DNA from: Macrostomum hystrix
Taxonomy: Eukaryota; Platyhelminthes; Macrostomidae
Direction of reading: 5' to 3'
DNA: 64,000 nucleotides
Assembly (NCBI GenBank): GCA_950097015.1
Contig: CATNEN010000038.1
Span: forward strand, 12,518,001-12,582,000
In this document: piece by piece, positions 46,901-58,900 of the stretch
Layout of the letters: each line of letters begins with the position of its first letter
Position numbering within the stretch: the stretch's first letter is position 1
Notes under the pieces: model-generated
Databases searched by the model: none
What the model was told of the DNA's origin: nothing
The model's input: the letters and a program-made list of their open reading frames with translations, nothing else
Program-made: the position numbers and the translations under genes

Positions 46901-49900
46901 GACCCAGGTGCTCGATCACTTTCAGCGCTGCTCCCTTCAGATACTGGCGCAGCTGAAGCAGCTTGAATTCCGGAGTTGCAGGCGCCCTATCAATGCAAGC
47001 CATAAAGGCTGCCTTCCACGCTTCATACTGCTGCTTGTCGCCATAAAAGGTAGGAATCTCCACTCTACGGAGCATCTTCCAGAGATCCTTCGATAGTTGC
47101 TGCTCTGAAGAATTGCCCACTCTACGCTCACAGCAGTCACCAGAAGCGCTGGCTAGATCATCGTCCTCCTTCTCGAAACCCCTTCGCTGGTTTGAAGACA
47201 GGTAGCCAAACTCACCACTCCATCCTCTGTACGGATTTTGCTGCTGTTGACTTTGCAGGAGCTCCGGCGCCGCCTCGCTGAATCCGAATCGCTGGCCTCG
47301 GCTGGCTCCACACAGTGGCTGAGCCGCTGCTGCCGCTGCTGCCTCCTCAGGTGCCGCCGTAGCTGTAGTCGATGTTGTTCGCGGTGCTGTGCGGCCCATG
47401 AGGTACCGCTGAACCGCCTGCATAGCTGTTCTATAGTCGTCCTCGATTGTGTCGATCTCGTCGAGCAGCTTTTTCTGTGCCCCTGGATCCGGTTGCTGTT
47501 CTAGCTCATCGCAAAGCTGCTGGAGAACTTCTGCCGCCTCCTCGTACGCTTTGGTGACGGTCTCGCATTCTCTCTGAATGGCCTCCTTTTCGTCTGTGAT
47601 GAGCAACCACGAGAGCCTACTGCGGCTCTTGGTGAGTGCAGACTTGCACTTTGCCTTTTGTCGCCTAAGAGCGTTCAGCGATGACACGTCGAGCTCTGGC
47701 GGTTTCTTCTGTTCTTCATCGTCGCTCATTTCTGCCTACTGTATTGGCTAGCTCGGACTTGCACTATTATAAGCGATGTCTGGTGGCTTGACAAACGACG
47801 CTCTGCTACCAAATGTTTGTGAGCTTGTTCTCAACTATTGAAAAGAAACTAAGTAGGCCGTCAATTGAGCTTTGAAACTATAGGCTATAAACGACGCGGT
47901 CACTCTCAGCGCTGCTAACGACCAGTAGTCTATTTAAATCAATTTAATTGGGGTGGGCAAATAAACGTACATGCTGAAGTCCAAGAATGAGTTGCCGCCA
48001 GAGAGAAAATGACTCAGCGCATGGGGGGTAGAAATTGAGTACGCGTGCAATAAATTTCAAATAATGAAAAATAATAATATATTGAAACATACTCTTTAAA
48101 CCAGGTACTATGGTGCAGCTTAATATATTCAGGACAAAATTTGAGTAAATTTAACTTTTAACTTTTATTAACGAAGTTAAATTTATTTTTTTAAAGTTAA
48201 CTAAAGTTTAAGTTTAAGTTAAAGTTTTTTTGCTAACGCTTATTAACTGAGTACTGACACTGAGTACTACTGGTACGGTACTGAGTCACTGACTGAGTCA
48301 TGCGGACTCCGAGGTTTTTCATATTCTTTTCAGGAATTCAGACTCTACAACTACAACTACGAATTACGATTATGAAGTTACAAAGTAACGATTTAGAAAA
48401 ATTTTGTTGCCAGTTATTTTTTCTCCAAAGTGCAAAAATTGTGACTCTGTGAGACATAATTAAAATAAAAAACCCATTAAAAACCGTCAAAAAACCGGAC
48501 AAAAAAAACGGTTTTTTTAGAACCGGTTTTCCTGCTAAAAACCGGTTTTTTTAAACCGGTTTTAAAACCGGTTGGCATCCCTATTCCCTACTGCCCGCTA
48601 CTGTCCAAGGTGTTCAATCCACACATCAACGTTGAGTACTGCAACTCTGTTAAATCAATCAAGTACATTTGCAAGTACGTGAACAAGGGTAGCGACCAAG
48701 CAGTGTTCAACATTGAGGGACCTGGAGGCATAGTAAACGAATTTGACGAAGTCAATCGCTTCAAGAGCGGAAGGTATCAGCTCTAACGAGGCAATGTGGC
48801 GAATCTTCGGATTCTCTATTCATGAACGCCACCCAACTGTCATGCACCTCAGTGTGCACCTGGAAAACGGTCAGAGAGTATACTTTACGGAGGAGAACAT
48901 CCAGCAGCGTGCTCAAAGGCCACAGGACACTACTCTTACTGCTTTCTTCAAGTTGTGCGCTGAAGACCCCTTTGCCAGGACTTTGCTGTACCACCAGGTG
49001 CCTGCCTATTACACATGGAACGCCTCTTCGAAAGGATGGAAGCGGCGGGTTCAAGGCGCTGCAGTTCCAGGCCATCCTGAAATACGACAGACTGATGCAT
49101 TAGCCAGAGTACACGGTGCACCCAAACCACAGTGAATGCTACTACCTGCTACACACCGTGATTGGTCCGACGTCATTTAGACACATTAGAACGGTGGAAG
49201 GCCATACCTGCCAAACTTTTCATGAAGCATGTCAGCGACTGGGACTGCTGGAAGAGCTGGATGACCAGGAGCAGCTGGGACAGTTCATAGAGGAGAATGA
49301 GCCCCGACTCATGCCTGAGCAGCTAGAGGCGTACCGCGAGCTATTGCGCAGAGTCAACAACAACGTTGGTGGCATGGTTTTTCTTGATGCTCCAGGTGGC
49401 ACAGGAAAAAAATTTCTAATCAACCTCCTTCTGGCAAAGGTCAGGCAACGAGGCGACGTTGCCATTGCTGTAGCTTCCTCTGGAATTACAGCCACCTTGC
49501 TGCCAGGCGGTCGCACTGCCCACTCAGCACTGAAGTTGCCGCTTGATCTGTCTTGAGCGGAGAATCCGCTGTGCAACATCAAGAAAAACACAGGCACTGC
49601 CAGAGTGCTTCAGGCTTGCAAGCTTATCGTCTGGGATGAGTGTACCATGTCCCACAAACTGGCATTTGAAGCACTCAACTTAACTTTGAAAGACCTGCGC
49701 AATAGCAATCAACTGATGGGTGGTGTCACTCTGCTGCTGTCTGGAGACTTTAGACAGACGCTGCCTGTGATTCCGCGAGGCACTCCTGCTGATGAGATTA
49801 ATGCTTTCCTAAAATCATCTCACCTGTGGCCATCGGTTGTGAAGTTGCACCTACGAACAAACATGAGAGCTACAATTCAAGGAGACGAAACAGCTCATGA

Positions 49901-52900
49901 GTTCTCTGCCAATCTATTGCGAATCGGCAATGGTCTGCTGGAGATTAGCACAGAGAATGGGCAGTCATCGATCGCTACAATCGGAACCATTGTGCAGTCA
50001 GTGCAGGAGCTCAAGGCAAAAGTTTACCCGAACCTGATGGTTCGATATGCTGACGTTGACTGGCTGTCAGAGCCAGTACGCCCTTAAACAAACTCTTCAC
50101 TTTTCATTCATGCAGTAAATAAATAAATGGTGACCTTCACTATAAAGTTAATACAGAGACGTGAATTGCTTACTGCTTTGCTTTAAATTTCTGCCCCAAA
50201 AACAACGGGCAAAAAAAGCTAGTCTATATATATAAAAGTGAAAACTCTGTCTGTCTGTGTGTGTGTGTGTGTGTGTGCAACCTTTTGTCTTTATAGACGC
50301 CGAAACCGCTCAACCAAATCGCACCAAACTTTGCACATACCTAAAACCACCTACGCTGAGTGCAATAGGCTACTCAAATTCCCGAAAAATCATTTCATTC
50401 CTGCTCAAAAGTGCAAAAAACTGCTCAAAAATCGTCAAAAAATCACTCAATTCGACATATCGTCGCCCCACTTTGTCAGATTTTCTCCAAATTTGATCCA
50501 CTTACACTTTACATGTTTTCCAACAATGCTGTCAATGTTGAACATCTCTACTCAATCCAGAGCAAAGCTGCATCATCTCAAAGTGAGTCACTTTTTGTTT
50601 TCCGAGGACAGCCACCCCAACTCCCCTCCGCCACTCTGCGGGCCAAATTTTATTACAGCCACCCCCTCCCTTCCCCGGGCGCCGAAGCCCCAGACTGTAC
50701 ATTGTATTTCAAGCCGTGAATGTACACAGCCCAAACCCCTAGACTGTCTACTGGCCCCCAAGCAGCACTGAGACTGAGTGCGGTGAGTGCGTCCCAGTGC
50801 GCAGGGCTCTCCGGTCGATATTTCTCTCCAGCCAGCCTGGGATAGAAGAAAGAGAGAGGCTGGCGTTGACTGGCTGTCAGAGAGGGCAATTCTGTGTCCT
50901 AGAAATGATGCCGCCAACGAAATTAACTACCAACTGCTTCAGGAGTTGCCAGGTGCAGTTTTCACCTACAAGTCAATTGATACAACGTTGACTGATGACA
51001 CCGCTGTGGAGTATCCTGTTGAGTTTCTGAACTCTCTAGATCCTCCTGGAACTCCATCGCACAACTTGCAGCTGAAAGTTGGGGCACCAATTATGCTCCT
51101 CCGCAACCTGAATGCGCCAAGGCTGTGTAACGGCACCAGACTGATAGTAAGGCGGCTCTTCCCACACGTGATTGAGGCCACGATAATGACTGGATCTGGC
51201 AGAGGAGAGTCTGTGTTCGTTCCCCGGATTCCAATTATCCCCACGGACCTGCCATTTCAGTTCAAGCGACTGCAGTTCCCTGTAAGAGTGTGCTTTGCGA
51301 TGACTATTAACAAGGCTCAGGGACAGTCGCTGAAGGTGGCTGGCATCAACCTGGAGACTCCTTGCTTCTCGCATGGGCAGCTTTATGTCGCCTGCTCCCG
51401 TGTTGGAACTCCAGCTGGCCTATTCATTTTCGCACCAAGGGGAAGAACGAAGAATATGGTGTATCCCCAGGCCTTGAGGTGACTCGCAAGCAATTAATAG
51501 AAAAGTAGTCACGAATTGACCTTGACCTGTCTAACTCTGAACTCTGAAACAGTTTAATTTTGTTTCTTTGACATTGTTATTGTTATGCCATGGCTATTTT
51601 CCTTATGTATACGCGTGTACATGCATACTGTATACAGAGGCAGATTTAGGGGGGGCGGGGGGGCAGTCGCCCCCATAAATTTTAATCATGGGAATAAGAT
51701 GCCCCCACCAGGGGCGCCAGTCGCAGCACTGGCGCCCCTTTTCGGCCGCTGGCGCCCCTTTTTCAGCCGCTGGCTCCCGTTTTTCAGCCGCTGGCGCCCT
51801 TTCTTGGCTCCTGGCGCCCTTTTTCGGCCGCTGGCACCCACTCTGTGATTCTCATGGCGCTCCCCTGACAGACCGCCACAAAACAAAATTCCTGGATCTG
51901 CCACTGACTGTATAGAGGAGTGGCTAAGAGACATGTTTCTAAAGAAGTAATCAAGAGGGGGCTGTTTGGACAATCTTTTCACTTATTTTTTACTTAAAAC
52001 GCCCTTAAACAAACTCTTCACTTTTCATTAATGCAGTAAATGAATATATGGTGACCTTCACTATAAAGTTAATACAGAGACGTGAATTGCTTACTGCTTT
52101 GCTTTAAATTTCTGCCCCAGAAACAACGGGCAAAAAAAGCTAGTAAATTTCTAAATTAGGAGATATTATAGAACGAATACGATCTCATTATCAAATATCG
52201 TTGCAGAATATTTTTGTTTACCTTGACAACCTCTGCCCCAAACGTGCTGATTGGTCCATTCACCAGTGGCTGAGCAGTTTGCAACAATTTCGATGACGTC
52301 TGGTGACCCAACAAACTCCTGAGTGGATGAGTTCTTGCAAGTGATGACGAACCAATCAGTGTACTTGTCAAATGACGGAGAGCTGCCAAACGTGATTGCA
52401 ACACTTTCTATTGCCACTATAGCCGAGTGGTTCATGTTGCACGTTATACCTTCAATTTAGAGACAAATATGTATAAATGATACGTCTTTTGAAGATTTTT
52501 TTATTCAGAAAATAAATGCATTATCAGTCTACTCACGCTCAGTAGAGATATCTGACCAGTACACGGTTCCGTTGTCCTCTCTCAGGAGGCACGAGCTGAA
52601 CCATTGGTATCCATTTGTTCCAGCAAACAAATAGCCAGGGCTAGCCTGGTATAGCACAGAGTCATACAGGCTATAGAAGGCCGATTGTTGCTGCTGTCTG
52701 CTGGCATACGGAGCCGCATTTTCGGGCATGGGCGGGTCCGGACACACGATGCCTACAATTCAATACGATTGACTCAGAATTAGCCTCATGTAAATGGTGT
52801 ATACCGTCTTGCCTAGACTATTTATCACGCTAGCAGCAACGACAAAGAACCAGTCAAGAACCAATCAGGAACCAATTAAGGACCAATCAAGAACCAATCA

Positions 52901-55900
52901 AGAACCAATCAGGAACCAATCAATAACCAATTAAAAACCAATCAAGAACCAATCAAGAACCAATTAAGAACCAATAAAGAACCAATCATGAAACAATCAA
53001 GAACCAATCAAGAACTAATCAATAACCAATCAAGAACCAATCAAGAACCAATCAAGGACCAATCAAGAACCAATCAAGAAACAATCAAGAACCAATCAAG
53101 AACTAATCAAGAACTAATCAAGAACCAATCAAGAACCAATCAAGAACTAATCAAGAACTAATCAAGAACCAATCAAGAACCAATCAAGAACCAATCAAGG
53201 ACCAATCAAGAACCAATCAAGAAACAATCAAGAACCAATCAAAAACCAATCAAGAACTAATCAAGAACCAATCAAGGACCAATCAAGAACCAATCAAGAA
53301 ACAATCAAGAACCAATCAAGAACCAATCAAGAACTAATCAAGAACTAATCAAGAACCAATCAAGAACCAATCAAGCACCAATCAAGAACTAATCAAGAAC
53401 CAATCGAGAACTAATCAAAAACTAATCAAGAACCAATCAAGAACCAATCAAGCACCAATCAAGAACCAATCAAGAACCAATCAAGAACCAATCAAGGACC
53501 AATCAAGAACCAATCAAGAAACAATCAAGAACCAATCAAAAACCAATCAAGAACTAATCAAGAACCAATCAAGGACCAATCAAGAACCAATCAAGAAACA
53601 ATCAAGAACCAATCAAGAACCAATCAAGAACTAATCAAGAACTAATCAAGAACCAATCAAGAACCAATCAAGCACCAATCAAGAACTAATCAAGAACCAA
53701 TCGAGAACTAATCAAAAACTAATCAAGAACCAATCAAGAACCAATCAAGCACCAATCAAGAACCAATCAAGAAACAATCAAGCAAATGGTTGTTTTAGAG
53801 TTGGTATCATCACTCTTTACCCAGTACATTTTCACTCACTAGCAAGCTTTTATAATACAATCCTTGCTTGCAGTTATGTTATTTTAACTGTTATTTCAAT
53901 GGAAACCTTACGCGAGCACCGAGGAAACGGTGTCCAGATCTCGTCCGGTTGACACTCAATATAATTCATTGTGTCCTGCAGTCTGTGACCTGGCGGGCAG
54001 GTAATTGCAACTTGCGAGAACGCTGTGAGCGTAATATTGGCCGGTAAAACAGCCAGGCTGACGTTCAGAGTGACGTTCATACGAGCATTGGAAGTACTAT
54101 CCCAGGCAAGAACAAAGTACGCAGCAACACTTGGTACCGGCGGTGGACAGGATCGCACTGCAATGAAGCCAGGGGGTAGCGAAACAATGTCAAGTTGTCA
54201 AGTTGGAAACAGATCAATTCACGCTGTTTTCAAGAGCGTACGTTCGATTGAAGGCAACGAACTCCAAGTGCCATTTGACAGGCACTGAATGCGCCATTCC
54301 AAAATGCTTTTGCTAGCCTCAACCATGAACTTGTAGCCCAGTGGAGCCTTGTAAACCGCAAAGTCCATGTAGGAATGGCTTGGCGCTGCGTCAACTGCCG
54401 AGTTGCTGAATTCAGAGTTGACTGACATCATTGAAGTATTCTGAGGAGCTGGACAGACTATGCCTGGAAGCCGATGTTTATATTTGATTGAATGAAAATA
54501 GCTAAATATTGGATCTATTCTTTAACAATAGAAAGACCAGGCTATTTTCCCCCGGGAAAGACCACGGGGTTTAAAAAAACCACTGCCTACTTCACAATAG
54601 CTCCCAAACCGAATGACCGATTTTCGTGAAAGTCGACCATCTAAATAAAAATTTTCAAAGCCGTATACCAGCCAGCATCGTCAAGATATTCAGCTATTCT
54701 TGTCGAAGACCGTGGTGACAACGACAAGTAACATTGCTCTGTATAAACCTCTTTGGCGAATCCCTATCGGTTAAAAAGTGTACAAATTAACAATATAATC
54801 AATCCAAAATATTCAACAATTGTAGTCAACATAATTAAGTGATAAAACTTTGTAAGCAGAAAAGTTTTGCCTATTGTTTGTTGTTACCAAACACCCTGAC
54901 ATTAATGGTTGAATAATGGTTGAATAATTTAGGAGATACAGAAAAAATACCATGTGGTCGTTCTACTGTTAAATGATTTCATGTTCCAAAAACGGAGTTC
55001 CACTTACGGCTGCAGCGCACATCCCAGTTAGTCCACGTCTTATCATTCTGGCACCGCAGCTCAGTGTCATTGGTAGGCAAATATCCTTCAGCGCATCGCA
55101 AAATAAAACTTGCATCGTAGGCATTGTTGTAAGAATTTGAAGTGTCGTAGATGTACATTGCCGACGTGTTAATTGAAGTAGTTCGCCATGCGTTGTTAAA
55201 GAACTCGGTGGATTTCAGAGTCAACGGTTGAGGCTGTTTAGGTATTGCAGGGCACCGCTTCACTGAAAGCGAGCAGTAATACTTGTATTAAAGTTTAAGT
55301 GTTCAAGTTTAAAGCTTTATCTCTCTTTTGTAATTTCTATATTGAATTTAGAAGTTAACTTTGATCAAGACAATGAAGATTGAAACCAATCTTTCTAAGA
55401 GACAAGGGTTCGCTGCTACATGAACTCACAGCTGCAAGCGTCGCTGGCGTTATAAACCTTAGCCTTATTGTCCAGCATGTAAATGAAATCCCCGCTCTGG
55501 TCGCACACGTATGTTCTGTTATCCAATGACTCGGGTAAAAATTCGTAGCCATAGGTGCAGTTAAATAGCAGCTGGCTGCCCACCCGGTACATGGACTGTG
55601 GCTCTGTGACCATCGTAGCGTTAGCCACGACCGGAGTGCTTAAACACACGAGGTCTGCGGGATTCAAGTAAAAAATTAAATTTGTATTTCAACTGCTGAA
55701 AGACGTAATGAGTATAAGCTCAAGAAAATGTGGGTGGGCTCACTCCAGGTTCGATGAACTCGGGCCGCATTGTCCTGACACTGCGGTCTGTTGGTAACGT
55801 TACATGGCGTTGAGCATATAGCGTCTGATGTAGCCTTTCCGTAGGTTGTGTAGTCAAGAGCGCAGAAGCACCGGCCTGCAATAGCTTTAATACAAATTAT

Positions 55901-58900
55901 GAATTCTTTTTCAAATGTAGAAAAAGAAAAAGTTTATTATTGTCTCAACTTACCACCCAAGCTCTGAGGTCTGCCATCTGATTTCGATGAGTTATTTAAC
56001 CCTGAAATTGATTTCATTATTTAGATGCTTTATGCAAATTTAGACTAAACTGGAGTTTGTTGAGTCAGCTTACCACTGTTAACTTCGGAGCCATCGTTTG
56101 AAATCGATGTGTTAGACCCTGAACATTTTTGCGGTTTTCGGTTAGATTGGTTAGAAAATTTAATTGATGAGCTTTTTCATCAGTAAGTTTGTATCAGTTT
56201 GAGCTTCGAAAGCAAGTAAATAAGTTAGTACCTTTAAAACAAATAATGGGCACTGATGCGTTTTTGTACACCCATATGCCATCCTTGTTCCACTGCTTTA
56301 AGTTATACGAGCTAGATTGAGCATAGATTATTGATTCAAGAAACCCATCGTAGCCGCTAAAAAATACGCCAACACGCGCTCGGTCTAAAACAAAAAATCG
56401 ATCAGAAAAGCTTTTCGGATAAATGAAAAAATGCTGTATTAGACAGACGTGTATCGAATTTTCTACCTGTTTTAACCAGGTAGGCCCACGGACCGCGGTA
56501 GAACTCGTGAAGGACCGCTGAAAAATGAGCGCTGCTTGTTATGCACACTGAGTCCCTTCTAATCGAAAACTGTCACAGGTCTTTAAACTTACTCAACCAC
56601 AACGGAACTGTAGAGTTGTCTGGAACGTAAATCACTCCGCCAATTTGTTCGCATAGAGACGTTGCCTCGGAAAGAAATACGAGTACATATTTATTAAAGT
56701 CCACAAATTTTGTTAAATCCGTAACCGTCTTGTAGAGCGTGTTCTTTTGAATTGAAATGCAGCCGCCAAGCTCGGGCACATAGTGCCAGTTTGGTGCACC
56801 GCATTTAGTCAACGCATTTCCATTGTCAGCTGCATCAATAAGGCAAAGCAATAATTAGTGAGCAACAGTTGAAACAGTCAGTTTTAATGCACCAAGGCTT
56901 ACATGATTGGCTCTGATGCATGGCGTAAGGCATTCCCCATGACCGACAAGCATCGGAGCAAGCAGTCTCATTTTCAGCTGCGTCCAAGGAGCTGTGCCGC
57001 GTTATAGTATCCGTTGCTCTTGGGTCCCACTGCACATAGTAGCAGCCAATGTAGGAGTCCGTTTCTGAAATAAGCATTATCATTGCAGTCGCGGCAAACA
57101 CGATTCAGATAAACAACTTTACATGCCTAAGGAATTATTTGTTTTAAGAAACAATGCTCTTTACCTTTGTATTCGCTGTACAACTTAGCAATCGGTAGAA
57201 TCTGAAGTTCGGAGCTTGGTGTCCCACCGACAACTTTCAACATCATGCTGGTCGTCAATACGGGCCGGTAGTAAAAATAAGTTTTCGGTGTGAATAATGC
57301 CCCAAAACCTGGGTAACTCTGAGAGTTTGGACGAAAGGTGGAATAATTTGCATGGTAACTTTTAAATCAAGTCAGTAAAATGCGAAAACAGGGAATGTTT
57401 ACACTAAAGAAGTCTTACGTTAATGCTACCGAATTTTAGTTTAATGCGTTCATTGCGCTCCGTATTGTTGTAGAAATGTTCAAAGCTCTTAAAATCATCG
57501 TTTTCTGAAGGCGGGAAATAGTGATTAGATATTTTTTTATCAGAGCATGAGTTTTTTAATTACATAACTTACCCCGGATAGTGAATCCTGAAACAATGAC
57601 AGGCCCGGGAAAGGTCATTCTCACATAGCCTGATGAAGTTGTCACGCTGACGTTAAAGCTGCAAATTAGAGAAGTTTTTATAATTGAAAAGCAGTCAGTT
57701 AAAAGTAATTTTATAAGCTTACGTTTCAGAGAAGCACTCAGCAGTGTAGGACTCCATAGAGTCCCTAATCTGTAGCGTGTGCTTTTGGGCTTGCATGAAA
57801 AACATCCGCTGTAGGTCCTGGCACGATGAAGCTATTCTAAACCGCCTGTGATCTGAAACAAAGCGTGTCAACATTGAGAGGAGGCTAGTTGAACGCAGGG
57901 ATGGAGTTAATAGCTGCAGCAGGGACAACTAAAACAACTAAAAGAGGGTTTTAGTTGTCCCTGAGCTGCAGTTTACGCGAAGCTCGTACCAGTTTTGTAC
58001 CAAGCCACGCTAGTGTTGAATCCACAGTAGGAGAACTTCACGCCGGGGCACTGAGTTTTATGACAGCTGTCAATCTGCCCGATCATGGAGCCGTTGGGTA
58101 GCGCCGAACTACATTTGCACTCGCCCGGCTGAAGACCAGCGTATTCAAACCCGGATGAGCGGCACAGCTGAAGACACTGCTGCGGAATCTGGTAGCTGGA
58201 CGGGCTGGGCAGGCGCATCGAGACGCTGACACCAGAGTCCGGACCACAGGCTGCGAAAACTGCAGTGAGGGTATAAATTTAACTTAAAAAATATTCCGCT
58301 CGCCCTGACTATAAATTTATACGATTGCGAAAAAAGTAAGCAGTTTTACACTCTGACCTGAATTACTAACACAAATAGACGCGAAGCCAATGTCTAAGGC
58401 ACTGGGACCAACGGAGCCATTGCACATGTAGTATCGAGAGAATGTTCCTGCCTCATAGCTGGTTGGATTCAGATCCCCAGGCCGCCCAGTGTTGTAGACG
58501 AAATCTCCCATTGAGCTAATCACTGGCGACTGAGCCAGGTTGTCGTCTAGTTTCCCGTAGCCCAGTAGCCAGTTGGGGTACCGGGCAATGTGGTACGGCA
58601 GGAGTGTGGTCAGGCTCTTCACAAACTCGTAGTGCGCTCTGCTGGGAAACGTCACCAGAAAGCTGTTGCTCTGCACGCACGCATCCCAGGCTACGGCCTC
58701 TGAATATGGTTTCTTTTGCGTGTACCCGAATGTGCGATAGCAGTCGCCCTTGAAGGCATAAGAACCGTCATGGCAACTGCTTTGGTCTGGAAATAATGAA
58801 TGCGATATCATGAGTTATCCTGAAAAACTTCCAGCCAGAGGCCAGGGATAATTAATTTTAAACTTTTTTTCTAGCCACCTGTGAATCCGCAATCCATGAA

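Larger units (their letters stand above)
46254..48583. mobile_element. hAT-type element inserted in Helitron member 1
   Basis: Flanked by the 8-bp duplication TTCCCTAC (46246-46253 and 48584-48591). The ends are inverted: left TAGAGATGCCAAAAACCGG; right, reverse-complemented, TAGGGATGCCAACCGG. Both ends carry clustered AACCGGTT palindromes, likely transposase-binding sites. The 8-bp duplication and TA(A/G)NG start fit hAT. No transposase is seen, so it is non-autonomous. A BEL/Pao fragment lies inside. Confidence 0.85.
46111..50072 (+). pseudogene. Helitron Rep-helicase, front part (disrupted)
   Basis: Rep-end motifs DGYPLYRRR, DNRWVVPY, EYCNSVKSIKYICKYVNKG (with the Tyr-x3-Tyr pair) are followed by N-terminal Pif1-helicase motifs GGTGKKF, IVWDECTM, LSGDFRQTLPVI. 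It is broken by a hAT insertion between VVPY and CPLLSK (46254-48583), frameshifts near 48778 and 49110, and a TGA at 49554. The Walker A motif reads GGTGKK, with Lys where Thr or Ser is expected. Clearly inactive. Confidence 0.85.
45450..50222 (+). mobile_element. Helitron member 1 (front half of Rep-helicase)
   Basis: Starts TC, then CTGTCTG and TG simple repeats, ends CTAG. Carries the end of Rep and the front of the helicase up to VDWLSE, then jumps to the 145-bp 3' terminal segment (50078-50222). The HUH part of Rep is absent, so it is not autonomous. Confidence 0.85.
45450..52143 (+). mobile_element. Head-to-tail Helitron array in an R intron
   Basis: The array begins TCTATATATATAAAAG at 45450 after host A, and ends GCTAG at 52143 before host T. 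This is the expected Helitron insertion between A and T with no target duplication. Inside, a CTAG end at 50222 directly abuts a second TC start at 50223 with no bases between. Both ends carry the short 3' hairpin before CTAG. Two pieces of a Pif1-type helicase are present, one in each member. It hosts two hAT-type insertions, one of which carries a BEL/Pao fragment. Confidence 0.88.
50223..52143 (+). mobile_element. Helitron member 2 (back half of helicase)
   Basis: Its first 643 bp match the start of member 1. At 50864 it jumps to the helicase at VDWLSE and continues to the helicase C-terminus, then to the 3' end. It lacks Rep and the helicase front. Confidence 0.85.
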
